From Helicobacter_F equorum (GTDB lineage: Bacteria; Campylobacterota; Campylobacteria; Campylobacterales; Helicobacteraceae): a stretch of DNA of 64,000 nucleotides. The notes beneath the pieces were generated by a model that had not been told where the DNA came from, searched no databases, and was given only the letters and a program-made list of their open reading frames with translations. The position numbers were made by a program, and so were the translations under genes. Position 1 is the stretch's first letter, and each line of letters starts with the position of its first letter. This document shows, piece after piece, positions 18,215 to 27,130 of this stretch. The stretch spans positions 248,001-312,000 of the forward strand of contig NZ_JBHRZM010000002.1 in assembly GCF_042649585.1 (NCBI RefSeq), given 5' to 3'.

Positions 18215-18601
18215 TTACCAACCTCTTGTGATAGTATGGCATACTGTGCAAGAGTGCAAGATCTCTGCGTGAATCTCTGCAGCTTTGAGAATCTGATTAT
18301 TTTGCAACGCATCTTGAAGGGCTTGAATATTCTCTTCATCTCGTTTAAGCGTGTTCAACACGATATTTTCCTCCATATTTTGAGAACCATTGAGATAATC
18401 ATAAATATTATATTTTTTGAATTCGCCATAGGTTTGTTTAAAGCGTTTGAGTCCTGTAGCAATTTGTCCTCTATCATTATACAAAAAGCCTTTTTGTATA
18501 ATATTTATGCTGTATTCCATATCTTGCATTTTTTTGGTAATCTCACTAGCTCCCAAACACACACTTCCTAGCACAAACCCCAAAATCCACAGATACTTCA
18601 T
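18215..18601 (-). CDS. Periplasmic monohaem cytochrome-like protein
   Basis: 128 residues with a signal peptide (MKYLWILGFVLGSVCLGAS), a helical body with charged repeats, and a single haem-binding motif CTVCH eight residues before the end. A C-terminal CXXCH after a helical bundle is the layout of cytochrome c-prime-like proteins. The ATG at 18601 follows AAGGTG. It is convergent with the DUF721-like gene, 5 bases apart. The redox partner is unknown. Confidence 0.7.
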   Translation of the reverse strand: MKYLWILGFVLGSVCLGASEITKKMQDMEYSINIIQKGFLYNDRGQIATGLKRFKQTYGEFKKYNIYDYLNGSQNMEENIVLNTLKRDEENIQALQDALQNNQILKAAEIHAEILHSCTVCHTITRGW

Positions 18602-18668
18602 AACACACCTTATCTCAAAAATTGATGTGGTATTATAGTGTATTCTACATAATGAGTACTTATAATAA

Positions 18669-18684
18669 TGGCACATAATTTGCT
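18669..18684 (+). promoter_or_regulatory. Sigma-54 (RpoN) promoter of the chemoreceptor gene
   Basis: TGGCAC-N5-TTGCT at 18669-18684 matches the -24/-12 consensus at every key position. The expected start near 18696 leaves about 24 bases of leader with an AAAGG-like site before the ATG at 18720. Confidence 0.8.
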
Positions 18685-18719
18685 GGATTTTCTCTAAAGA
18701 ATCTCACAAAAGGCTTAAT

Positions 18720-20288
18720 ATGAATCATAATACGATAGCACACACTTCACAAGATTCTCTATCATCACCCAAATATAGCACCAACTTTACACTGCCCTAC
18801 TCACTAAGAGGCAATCTCATTCTTGTGAGTGTGTGCTTTGTTGCACTTTTGGGGCTTTGTATATTTTTTGCTACCAATGCCTATCGCGCCACAATCTCTC
18901 AAGAACACACACAAAGCCTTAGTGATCCACTACTAGCCAGTCAAGATTTATTAGAACAATTTGACTTTATAGGGCAAGTATATGTACGCCTTAGCAATCT
19001 ACTTACAACCCCTCAAGATTCACAAAATAGAGCTCTTATTGTTGCTATGCTAAAGAGCTGGAATGAGAGTTTTGTCAAAAATACACAGGACTTACAACCA
19101 TACTATCAACGCCTTGGTAAAGCATTAGAGATAGAATCCAACACAGAATTTGCCACACAGATTCAAGAAATTTTGCAACAAATCTCCCATTTTTTGTTTC
19201 AAAAAGCAAATAAAACTATTATGGACATCATAAAAGATTGGAATCTTACAAGCCCTGCGGATTCTTCTTTTATAAAAAGTATATTTACTAGCACACAAAC
19301 TCTCTTTATCACCCTTGCTACCATAGTTTTAGTTGTGTGTATTATACTTTTTGTGTCTCTTATAAAAATTTTTACTTCATTTACGCACTTAAAGTACGAT
19401 TGGCAAGGATTTTCTACTCTCATTGATGATATGTCTAAACCCACCATTACACAAAACAACACACTAGACACACAAGATATAGGGATTTTTGAACCACTCA
19501 AAAAGAGTATACAAACCCTGCATACACACCACACACAATCTTCTCAAAATGGTACTAAATCCAAACTCCCTAGCCAAACGCTAAACACGCTAAAAAGCCA
19601 AATGACTTCGTTAGAGCAAAATGCCTCCAAAAGTCTAGAATCTAGTGGAGATATTCTCCAAATGATCACAGATTCTATGGAGCAAACCACACAATCCCAA
19701 GAACAAATCGCCAAAGAACAAGAGCAATTTCAAAACGCTAGTGAAAGCTTTTCTACTCTCTTTGAAAAATTAAGTGAGAGTATTGAAGTCCAAAATGCCC
19801 TTGGTGTAAAACTCACAGATCTTAATGGAAGTGTTGTGCAAATCAAAGACATCTTGCAATTTATCGATGATATCGCAAATAGAACGAATCTTTTAGCGTT
19901 AAATGCCGCCATTGAAGCAGCAAGAGCTGGTGAGCACGGAAGAGGGTTCGCCGTAGTGGCTGATGAAGTGCGAAAACTAGCAGAATCTACCCAAAAAAGC
20001 CTCAAAGATATTGAAGTTAATATCAATCTCTTGGCTGGTAGTATCGATGAGATTTGCCACAATGCACAAGAAAGCACACACACATTTGAAACACTTATCC
20101 AAAAAAGCGAGGATTCTAAGCAAAATCTTAAAAACATTCAAGATGCACTTCAAGTCATCACACAAAATGTAAGCACACAAAATACTACTACACTCAATCT
20201 CTCATCACAAATCCGACATATGATACAATCTTACCAACATATACACAGCCTTATCATACAAAGTGCACAATACCTCAAACAAATGTAG
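18720..20288 (+). CDS. Methyl-accepting chemotaxis protein
   Basis: 522-residue transmembrane chemoreceptor. One membrane segment lies near residues 30-52 and another near 195-215, enclosing a periplasmic sensor of about 140 residues that is rich in helices. The C-terminal half is the signalling domain, with the highly conserved hairpin tip (NRTNLLALNAAIEAARAGE, then GRGFAVVADEVRKLAE). No clear HAMP domain is visible after the second segment. The ligand is unknown. The sigma-54 promoter ties it to flagellar-type control. truB follows 14 bases later. Confidence 0.93.
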   Translation: MNHNTIAHTSQDSLSSPKYSTNFTLPYSLRGNLILVSVCFVALLGLCIFFATNAYRATISQEHTQSLSDPLLASQDLLEQFDFIGQVYVRLSNLLTTPQDSQNRALIVAMLKSWNESFVKNTQDLQPYYQRLGKALEIESNTEFATQIQEILQQISHFLFQKANKTIMDIIKDWNLTSPADSSFIKSIFTSTQTLFITLATIVLVVCIILFVSLIKIFTSFTHLKYDWQGFSTLIDDMSKPTITQNNTLDTQDIGIFEPLKKSIQTLHTHHTQSSQNGTKSKLPSQTLNTLKSQMTSLEQNASKSLESSGDILQMITDSMEQTTQSQEQIAKEQEQFQNASESFSTLFEKLSESIEVQNALGVKLTDLNGSVVQIKDILQFIDDIANRTNLLALNAAIEAARAGEHGRGFAVVADEVRKLAESTQKSLKDIEVNINLLAGSIDEICHNAQESTHTFETLIQKSEDSKQNLKNIQDALQVITQNVSTQNTTTLNLSSQIRHMIQSYQHIHSLIIQSAQYLKQM

Positions 20289-20302
20289 TTTAGATTCTAG
20301 GT

Positions 20303-21178
20303 ATGAAAAATCTTTTACTTGCTGCATACAAACCAACAAACATTAGCTCCAATCACTTTTTAACTCACCTAAAAACTCACATAGGCGAGAAAAAAGCAGG
20401 TTATAGTGGCACACTTGATCCATTTGCAAGTGGGCTTTTGGTTATAGGTTTTGGACACCATACGCGCCTTTTACCATTTTTGGAGTTAAATCCTAAACGA
20501 TATAGGGCGACATTATGGCTTGGTGCCCACGCACCAAGTCTTGATAGAGATGGTATAGATTCTGTGTGTGAGATAGCTCCTTTTGAGATCACACAGATTA
20601 TAGAGGTGCTAGATTCACTAAAAGGCGAGGTATCCTACACGCCTCCACGCTTTAGTGCAAAACATATTAATGGAACTCGTGCCTACAAGCTTGCGCGTGA
20701 GGGTATAGAATTTGCGTTACAAACAAGCACAATGCAAGTTTATGACATCACGCTATGTGCATATAATCACCCATTTTTAAGCTTTGAAGTATATATCTCA
20801 AAGGGTGCTTATGTGCGATCTATAGGCGAGATGATAGCACATAAGCTTGGTGTAAATGGTGCGCTTAGTGCCTTGCATAGAATCTCTGAAGGCTCTATAA
20901 GTTTGCACTCTCCCACAACATCTCTTTTTTATCTCACATTTCATACAATACGCTGTCCTTGTTTCATCATAGATTCCCAAAATACCCTGCTCTACGAAAA
21001 TCTTGACTTATCGCCATACAAACATCTTATTGCCAATGGCGCAAAATTCTCTTTGCAAAACACAAAAAGTGGTGTATATAAAACTTATTTTGAGGATTTT
21101 TTTTCTATAATTGAAGTTTTAGCTAACAAAGAGGTACGATACCTTTATAATAGGATTCCATATGCTGATACTCTCTAG
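20303..21178 (+). CDS. truB: tRNA pseudouridine-55 synthase
   Basis: Makes pseudouridine 55 in the T loop of tRNAs. 291 residues; the catalytic aspartate is D39 in GYSGTLDPFASGLL, followed by TKRYRATLWLG-like and the GAYVRSIGEMIA block. The C-terminus carries no full PUA domain that I can recognise. Its last 17 bases overlap csrA, and it stands 14 bases after the chemoreceptor gene. Confidence 0.94.
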   Translation: MKNLLLAAYKPTNISSNHFLTHLKTHIGEKKAGYSGTLDPFASGLLVIGFGHHTRLLPFLELNPKRYRATLWLGAHAPSLDRDGIDSVCEIAPFEITQIIEVLDSLKGEVSYTPPRFSAKHINGTRAYKLAREGIEFALQTSTMQVYDITLCAYNHPFLSFEVYISKGAYVRSIGEMIAHKLGVNGALSALHRISEGSISLHSPTTSLFYLTFHTIRCPCFIIDSQNTLLYENLDLSPYKHLIANGAKFSLQNTKSGVYKTYFEDFFSIIEVLANKEVRYLYNRIPYADTL

Positions 21179-21395
21179 AAAACAAGATGATGGCGTAATG
21201 ATAGGCGATGACATAGAAATAAAAATCATCTCCATTGACAAAGGCAGTGTGCGACTAGGTTTCAAAGCTCCAACAAATATGCTTATCTTGCGTTCTGAAC
21301 TCAAAGATGCTATTGCTATGCAAAACCAACAAGCATCTATCCACGCTTCAAACGATCTCACTTTACCAAAGGTAGGCACTATCAAAAAGAAATAA
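21162..21395 (+). CDS. csrA: Carbon storage regulator CsrA
   Basis: RNA-binding translational regulator that binds GGA motifs in leaders; in Campylobacter and Helicobacter it affects flagellar and stress genes. 77 residues with the canonical start MLILSRKQDDGVMIGDDI and the five-strand plus helix pattern. The ATG lies inside truB with TAGGATT before it, and ispE begins one base after the stop, so expression is coupled to both neighbours. Confidence 0.96.
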   Translation: MLILSRKQDDGVMIGDDIEIKIISIDKGSVRLGFKAPTNMLILRSELKDAIAMQNQQASIHASNDLTLPKVGTIKKK

Positions 21396-21396
21396 T

Positions 21397-22191
21397 ATGC
21401 AACCCCTTATCCTCAAGAGTTACCCAAAACTCAATATTTTTCTCAAAATCATCGGTAGGCGAAGCGATGGATTCCATCTCCTCTCATCACGTTTTGTCCT
21501 AGCAAAAGGTGCACTTTTTGATACCATAAGTATAGAATCTAGCTCCACAGGCTTTGTGCTAGAGGGAGAATTTGGGTGCAAAATAGAATCTAATACAATC
21601 TACAAAGCAAAATGTGCCATTAAAGAACTTGCGCAAAACAAATACAGAGATTCTCGCTTAGTGGCTTTTATAGAATCTCTTAAGGTCTGTGTGCAAAAAC
21701 GTATACCTGAAGGCGCGGGTTTGGGCGGTGGAAGTGCAAATGCTGCAAGTTTTGTGCATAGTGTATGCAATCTCTATCATATATCTTTAGATACGCAAGA
21801 TTATGTGTATATTGCGCAACGATGTGGGGCTGATGTGGCATTTTTTTTACACCGCTATGAGAGTGCCAATGTCGGTGGCATAGGCGAAGAAGTCATAGCC
21901 TTTGAAGAAACTCTCCCCGAATTTGAAATATTCACACCAAAGATTCTATGCTCCACACCAGCAGTGTATAAGGCCTACGCTACACACACTACTAACTTTA
22001 GTCCTTTGCCAACTCAATGGCTTAACACAAAAAGCACACAAATCCTACAATCCCATACATTACAAGACCTTAATGATCTCTATATGAGCGCGTGCTCTGT
22101 GACTCCAGCATTAAAATCTCTACACAAAGATCTTGGTAGTGGTTGGTTTTTTAGCGGAAGTGGTAGTAGCTTTTTTAGACCCAAACTCTAA
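21397..22191 (+). CDS. ispE: 4-diphosphocytidyl-2-C-methyl-D-erythritol kinase
   Basis: ATP-dependent kinase of the non-mevalonate isoprenoid pathway. 264 residues, GHMP fold: N-terminal YPKLNIFLKI with the conserved lysine, and the phosphate-binding loop GAGLGGGSANAAS at residues 106-118; the C-terminal GSGSS loop is near the end. The stop overlaps the next start (TAATG). Confidence 0.95.
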   Translation: MQPLILKSYPKLNIFLKIIGRRSDGFHLLSSRFVLAKGALFDTISIESSSTGFVLEGEFGCKIESNTIYKAKCAIKELAQNKYRDSRLVAFIESLKVCVQKRIPEGAGLGGGSANAASFVHSVCNLYHISLDTQDYVYIAQRCGADVAFFLHRYESANVGGIGEEVIAFEETLPEFEIFTPKILCSTPAVYKAYATHTTNFSPLPTQWLNTKSTQILQSHTLQDLNDLYMSACSVTPALKSLHKDLGSGWFFSGSGSSFFRPKL

Positions 22192-22778
22192 TGCAAGATA
22201 CAATGAATTGGTGGCGATATGCGTGTGTGATAGCTTTTTGCACACTAAAAATACCAGCATATCCACAAGAGCAATCAAGCCTTAACATCACTCCGCCTAA
22301 AACCTTACAAGAGTATGAATACGCAGAAGGTGATGAAAGAGGGCGTAATTTTCGCTCACCATATGCAAACCCAAAAGATGGTGTATATTTTTTGGACAAA
22401 TATATCTCATCGCTAGAAAAATTCTATGAAGCCCTCAATCTCAATTCTGCCAAGGGTCAATATGCACACTTTCGTGGCAGAATCCTCATAGATCACAAAA
22501 CCTATGACTCCCTCTCCCAATCCCAAAAATCCAAATTTCAAGGTGCAGTTGTGATGAGTCGTGTGTATATTAGTGCATTTCTCAAATATAGTGAATTTGG
22601 AGGCGTAGGTATAGGAGGAAAGTTTCAACCTTCTGATGAAAAAGTTCGGTATTTTAGCGTAGATGGTCGGTATTTTACTGATTTACAAGAGTTTGGTGTG
22701 GATCATTTGATATATCTTTTGTGTGTGCTACCACGCTTTGATAAATGTATTGTATTAGGCATAGGCGAGGAATGGTAA
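22191..22778 (+). CDS. Exported protein of unknown function in the csrA-ispE operon
   Basis: 195 residues. The N-terminus has a short hydrophobic stretch (WWRYACVIAFCTLKIPAYP) that could be a signal peptide cut near residue 24. The remainder is soluble, with aromatic-rich blocks (YFLDKYISSLEKFYEAL, VRYFSVDGRYFTDLQ). The start codon overlaps the ispE stop, which argues for a real, coupled gene. I do not recognise a family. In H. pylori I recall smpB after ispE; this is not SmpB. Confidence 0.65.
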   Translation: MQDTMNWWRYACVIAFCTLKIPAYPQEQSSLNITPPKTLQEYEYAEGDERGRNFRSPYANPKDGVYFLDKYISSLEKFYEALNLNSAKGQYAHFRGRILIDHKTYDSLSQSQKSKFQGAVVMSRVYISAFLKYSEFGGVGIGGKFQPSDEKVRYFSVDGRYFTDLQEFGVDHLIYLLCVLPRFDKCIVLGIGEEW

Positions 22779-22787
22779 GAGGATTGG

Positions 22788-22809
22788 ATCCCCCAATTTT
22801 AAGGGGGAT
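22788..22809. terminator. Hairpin between convergent genes, probable bidirectional terminator
   Basis: ATCCCCC (22788-22794) and GGGGGAT (22803-22809) enclose AATTTTAA. It stands 9 bases after the upstream stop and 6 bases before the end of the convergent OMP gene. No T run follows in either direction, so strength is uncertain. Confidence 0.5.
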
Positions 22810-22814
22810 AAGGA

Positions 22815-23621
22815 TTAGAATTTATATGCGTAAGCAAATGTTAGGACATTATTTGGTGTTGATGAGTATTTGAGTGGTCTTCCATCTATATTCATACTTC
22901 CACCATCACCTACATTATAGCCACTTTTGTATTTGTAAGTGAGCCAAAACTGATGATGGGCATTTAGGAAGTAATGCACACCAATACTTGAAATAAAGCT
23001 TGTTTTGGTATAGGAATCTAGATTAATAGAGCCCTCTTCAGTCGCTGCAGCAAGACTCTGTCCTATAAATGTCCCGAGCTCATAGCCTATGCCGACATTC
23101 ATACCAAATGTGTGATGTTGGCTTACAATAAAATCATAGAGATAAGAGGCTTCTATGCCATAATGCAAGGCTGAAGAATTGAATTTTGCTGTTAGTGTAT
23201 AGGTGCTATTCTTGACGGTTATATCACTGCCATATCCTGCATATCCAAAGAATGCTTTAAAATTCCAACCCCAATTTTTTGCACTATATACTTGCCATCC
23301 TAATATAAGATTGATAGGTATGGCATAGGTGCTTTGCGTGCCAGATCCACTTTCGGATGTATTATTTGAGAAAATATAATTCTTTACGCCTGGCGCATAG
23401 CCTACTTCTACACCAATGAAGCATCCTGTATTTGCATATTCACCTTTACAGAATCCTAAGAATCCACTTTTGTCTATTAGATTTACATTTTTTTGTTGCA
23501 ACTCTAAAAGCTCATTTTCTTTTTTTAATCTTGCGATTTCCTCATCAGTAGTCTCTGCATATGTTATGCTACTAAACATTGCCATAAAGGCTAAACTTAA
23601 TGCTAATTTTCTTGTTTCCAT
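22815..23621 (-). CDS. Helicobacter-type outer-membrane beta-barrel protein
   Basis: 268 residues. Signal peptide (LALSLAFMAMFSSITYA), then a short charged coiled coil (EEIARLKKENELLELQQ) and a pair of cysteines (FCKGEYANTGCF), then an eight-strand-like barrel ending in YAYKF with the terminal Phe required for outer-membrane assembly. This layout is common among small Helicobacter outer-membrane proteins. An AAGGAGGAG site precedes the ATG. Ligand or adhesive role unknown. Confidence 0.82.
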   Translation of the reverse strand: METRKLALSLAFMAMFSSITYAETTDEEIARLKKENELLELQQKNVNLIDKSGFLGFCKGEYANTGCFIGVEVGYAPGVKNYIFSNNTSESGSGTQSTYAIPINLILGWQVYSAKNWGWNFKAFFGYAGYGSDITVKNSTYTLTAKFNSSALHYGIEASYLYDFIVSQHHTFGMNVGIGYELGTFIGQSLAAATEEGSINLDSYTKTSFISSIGVHYFLNAHHQFWLTYKYKSGYNVGDGGSMNIDGRPLKYSSTPNNVLTFAYAYKF

Positions 23622-23896
23622 GTCTCCTCCTTGTCTTTTGGTTTTATTTTTATTCTATTCATTCCATACTTAAAATTACTTTTATTGTATTTGCTTTATC
23701 TTATTTTACAATTTGCATATATCTTGATATGAGATTCCTACTCACAACTACATTTACTTATATTTTGCACAATTCACATCACAGAAAAATATTGATCACT
23801 CTCTTGGTATATCCATCTTTTAATTTTTAAAGGGATAGAACTTTGTATTATGGATTCATAAATTATGTGCTTTGTGTGTGAGTGCAGAATCTATAA

Positions 23897-24559
23897 TCAT
23901 AGTATCCTTTGGAGATACTCCATACATTGCATAAGGGCTTTTTTGCGATGAGAAATATCGTTTTTAGATTCTATTTGTGCGAGGGTTTGTGTGTAATGCT
24001 CTGGAACAAAGATAGGATCATAGCCAAAACCCTTATTACCTTTTGGCGTGATAATTACCTTGCCCTCACATAATCCTTGGAAATTTTGAGAGATACATTG
24101 CCCATCTATATACCCAAAAAGACAGACATTAGCGACAAAACGCGCACTAGATTCTTCTATCCCACGAGATTGCAACTCATAAATAACGCGCATAAGATTC
24201 ATTTCATCAAGAGAGAAATTGTTGGGTTTTATGTCTTGCCAACTATTATCACCAAAATCCCTAGAGCTAAAACGCGCACTATAGATTCCAGGTGCACCAC
24301 CAAGAACATCAACACATAATCCGCTATCTTCACTCAATACAAGATATTGTGTTTGCATAGGTAGTGTTGTGAGAGCTTGATATACTGCCTTTGCTTTCAT
24401 AGTGGCATTTTGTTCAAAGCTTGTGCCATTTTCTTCTATCTCAAATGGAGGCATAATATCCCCCACATTAATAATCATCATATCAGGAAGTGTTGTTGCA
24501 AAAATAGCTGTAATTTCTGTTTTTTTATGGGGATTAGAAGTGGCAAGAACAAGCTGCAT
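23897..24559 (-). CDS. rdgB: Non-canonical purine NTP pyrophosphatase (RdgB/HAM1)
   Basis: Hydrolyses dITP, ITP and XTP to monophosphates to keep deaminated purines out of DNA and RNA. 220 residues with ATSNPHKKTEI at the start, the catalytic SEDSGLCVDVLGGAPG and the C-terminal GFGYDPIFVP and SHRKKAL blocks. An AGGATTTGT-type site lies upstream. tRNA-Arg stands 27 bases upstream on the same strand. Confidence 0.95.
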   Translation of the reverse strand: MQLVLATSNPHKKTEITAIFATTLPDMMIINVGDIMPPFEIEENGTSFEQNATMKAKAVYQALTTLPMQTQYLVLSEDSGLCVDVLGGAPGIYSARFSSRDFGDNSWQDIKPNNFSLDEMNLMRVIYELQSRGIEESSARFVANVCLFGYIDGQCISQNFQGLCEGKVIITPKGNKGFGYDPIFVPEHYTQTLAQIESKNDISHRKKALMQCMEYLQRIL

Positions 24560-24586
24560 ACAAATCCTTAGGAGAATATATCGTAG

Positions 24587-24663
24587 TGGTGTCCTTGATG
24601 CGATTTGAACGCATGACCTCTCGATTAGGAATCGAACGCTCTATCCAGCTGAGCTACAAGGAC
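24587..24663 (-). tRNA. tRNA-Arg (CCT)
   Basis: 77 bases with encoded CCA. Acceptor GTCCTTG pairs with CAAGGAC; the anticodon loop TTCCTAA gives CCT, reading AGG codons; T-arm GTTCAAATC. Upstream of rdgB on the same strand. Confidence 0.95.
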
Positions 24664-24742
24664 TAGTAAAAATAAAAGCCTGGATTTTACTTATATTTTT
24701 TTTGGAAATCAATAAAATAGGGAGTTTTTATATTTTTTTCTT

Positions 24743-24748
24743 TATAAT
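24743..24748 (+). promoter_or_regulatory. Probable -10 box of gap-pgi
   Basis: CTTTATAATGC with TATAAT at 24743-24748, 37 bases before the gap ATG, with T-rich sequence upstream and no -35 box. Confidence 0.55.
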
Positions 24749-24784
24749 GCAAACTATCATTTATCTTACCTCAAAAGGAATAGT

Positions 24785-25771
24785 ATGTCAGTTAAAGTTG
24801 CTATCAATGGAACAGGGCGAATTGGATTATGCACCGCTCGTATCATCGGAACAAGAGAAGATATAGAATTAGTTGCACTCAATACCACCGCACCTATTGA
24901 TACTCTCGTGCATTTATTGCGCTATGACTCTGTGCATAGAGGCTATAATGTGCAAAAAATCGATGAACGCACCATTCAAATAGGAAACAACAAAGTTGCA
25001 ATTCTTTCAGATAGAGATCCTGCTAACCTTGATTTTAGCCGATATGGCGCACAAGGCGTAATCGAATGCACAGGTAAATTTAACTCTCTCCAAGCCTCAA
25101 GTGCTCATATTAAAGATAATGTCAAAAAAGTTATTATTTCTGCACCAGCTGATGAGGCACCAACATTTGTGTATGGTGTCAATCATCTACAATACAGAGG
25201 TGAAAGTGTCATTTCAAATGCTTCTTGCACAACAAACTGCCTCGCACCTATCGCAAAAGTGTTGCACGATGCATATGGCATACAAAGTGCATTAATGACT
25301 ACAATACATAGCTATACAAATGATCAAAATGTGCTTGATGTCAAACACAAAGATTTGCGTCGTGCGCGTGCTGCAGCACTAAACATTATCCCCACAAGTT
25401 CGGGTGCTGCCAAAGCTGTGGGACTTGTGATTCCAGATCTTGTAGGGAAGTTTAATGGCTTTGCGGTGCGTGTGCCAACCCCAGATGTAAGCCTTGTAGA
25501 TCTTAGTGTGAATCTAAACAAACCAGTAGACAAAGAAGCTATCAATGATCTGTTTAGAGAAGTCCAGCATACAAGTATGAAAGATATTATCTATGTAGAT
25601 GAGCAAAAGTGCGTCTCGAGTGATTTTATTGGATCGCCATATAGCGCAATCTTTGTGCCAGATAAGACATTAGTCATTGGTAATAGTGCTAAAATCTTGG
25701 CTTGGTATGACAACGAAATGGGTTACTCGACTCGCCTTGTAGATATGAGTGTATATGCCCTCACACATTAA
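24785..25771 (+). CDS. gap: Glyceraldehyde-3-phosphate dehydrogenase
   Basis: Interconverts glyceraldehyde 3-phosphate and 1,3-bisphosphoglycerate. 328 residues. Rossmann motif INGTGRIG, catalytic cysteine C148 in SNASCTTNCLAP, and the C-terminal WYDNEMGYS. At the end of the second strand the sequence is VALNTTAP; the aspartate common in strictly NAD-dependent enzymes is absent, which could mean NADP or dual use, but this is inference. pgi follows 26 bases later with an AAGGAGGAGG site, forming a sugar-phosphate pair. Confidence 0.95.
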   Translation: MSVKVAINGTGRIGLCTARIIGTREDIELVALNTTAPIDTLVHLLRYDSVHRGYNVQKIDERTIQIGNNKVAILSDRDPANLDFSRYGAQGVIECTGKFNSLQASSAHIKDNVKKVIISAPADEAPTFVYGVNHLQYRGESVISNASCTTNCLAPIAKVLHDAYGIQSALMTTIHSYTNDQNVLDVKHKDLRRARAAALNIIPTSSGAAKAVGLVIPDLVGKFNGFAVRVPTPDVSLVDLSVNLNKPVDKEAINDLFREVQHTSMKDIIYVDEQKCVSSDFIGSPYSAIFVPDKTLVIGNSAKILAWYDNEMGYSTRLVDMSVYALTH

Positions 25772-25797
25772 ACCAACAAAAAGGAGGAGGGAAGCCT

Positions 25798-27048
25798 ATG
25801 CTAGAATTCACACATTCTTTTACCTACACAACAAAAGACGATACAGAGCGTTTGACACAAATTTTTGAATCTATTACCAAAGAGCGTGCACAACAAACAA
25901 GCGGATATTACGCATTGCCCTTTAGTCAAAAAGCCTTGCAGGATTCACAAAAATATCTCAAGCAGCACAAAGATCTCATCGCAAAGCTTAAAAATATTGT
26001 AATTATTGGCGTGGGTGGTAGTTCGCTAGGATTAAAAGCGCTAGATACTATGCTTAGTCCTTTGCCACAACGCAATGCCATTAAGCTTGGATTCTTGGAA
26101 TGCACGGATTGTATCGCAGTGGAAGCGGCTCTTAAAAAAATAAAAGTGAAAAATACACTTTTTATCGTTATTTCCAAAAGTGGTAGCACCATTGAAACTT
26201 CCTCTATTTTTAAGTATGTGCTAGAAACTTACAATCTCTTATCCAAGAAACATACATCACATATCGTGGCAATCACCGATGAAGATTCACCACTGCAAAA
26301 ATGGTGTCATAAACACAAAATCGCCTCCATTGGGATTGACAAAAATGTCGGTGGGAGATTTTCTGTGTTAAGTAGCGTAGGAATCTTGCCTCTTATGCTG
26401 CTAGGATATGATGTAAAAAAACTTCTCCAAGGTGCCAAAGAACTTGCTATGAGATTTTTTGATCGCAAAGAAGATCATATCTTGCAAAAAGCACTTTATC
26501 TAGTGCAAAATCGTGAGCAATATCCTATCAATGTGCTTTTTTCTTATTCAAGCATACTCAAGGAATTTAACGCGTGGTATGTGCAATTATGGGCAGAAAG
26601 CCTAGGTAAGCTTAATATTCACGACAAAGCGGTAGGATTAACACCTATTGGGCTTGTGGGAAGTATCGATCAACATTCATTTTTGCAACTCATCGTGCAA
26701 GGCTGTAAAGACAAAAGTGTTACATTCATTTCGCTTAAACCCACACATTACCCAAAACCTCGCATTCCTCACACTACACTCACATTTTTAGAATCTACGG
26801 ACTTCGCTAATGGTGTAAGTTTTGCGACATTACTAGATAAGCAATGTCTTGCCACGATGCAAACCCTACAGGCACAAGGAATTCCTACAGATTGTATTGT
26901 GATAGACACAATTTGTGAATATAATGCCGGAGCACTTGTGATGTATTATGAACTTTTGACCTCATGTGCGGGTTGTGCCTTAGAAATTAATACCTACGAT
27001 CAACCGGGTGTAGAATTTGGTAAAACACGCCTAAGAGAGATGTTTTAG
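25798..27048 (+). CDS. pgi: Glucose-6-phosphate isomerase, short form
   Basis: Interconverts glucose and fructose 6-phosphates. 416 residues, clearly shorter than the 540-550-residue enterobacterial type and like the Campylobacter form. The sugar-phosphate motifs GVGGSSLGLKAL and VISKSGSTIETS are present, as are the C-terminal YNAGALVMYYEL and DQPGVEFGK blocks. In bacteria of this group it serves mainly gluconeogenesis. A perfect 10-bp inverted repeat covers its stop codon. Confidence 0.93.
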   Translation: MLEFTHSFTYTTKDDTERLTQIFESITKERAQQTSGYYALPFSQKALQDSQKYLKQHKDLIAKLKNIVIIGVGGSSLGLKALDTMLSPLPQRNAIKLGFLECTDCIAVEAALKKIKVKNTLFIVISKSGSTIETSSIFKYVLETYNLLSKKHTSHIVAITDEDSPLQKWCHKHKIASIGIDKNVGGRFSVLSSVGILPLMLLGYDVKKLLQGAKELAMRFFDRKEDHILQKALYLVQNREQYPINVLFSYSSILKEFNAWYVQLWAESLGKLNIHDKAVGLTPIGLVGSIDQHSFLQLIVQGCKDKSVTFISLKPTHYPKPRIPHTTLTFLESTDFANGVSFATLLDKQCLATMQTLQAQGIPTDCIVIDTICEYNAGALVMYYELLTSCAGCALEINTYDQPGVEFGKTRLREMF

Positions 27049-27054
27049 GCGTGT
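27025..27054 (+). terminator. Hairpin across the pgi stop codon
   Basis: ACACGCCTAA (27025-27034) and TTAGGCGTGT (27045-27054) pair perfectly around GAGAGATGTT. There is no following T run, so it may mark 3'-end protection or a weak terminator. Confidence 0.45.
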
Positions 27055-27130
27055 AACTTAGTAATATAAAAATATAATTGTAATTGCGTGACATACTCAT
27101 ATATCGCATACATAAGATCTGTTATTATGT

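Noticed and set aside
22815..23621. Phase-variable outer-membrane protein
   Set aside because: No homopolymeric or dinucleotide tract is present in the gene or its leader.
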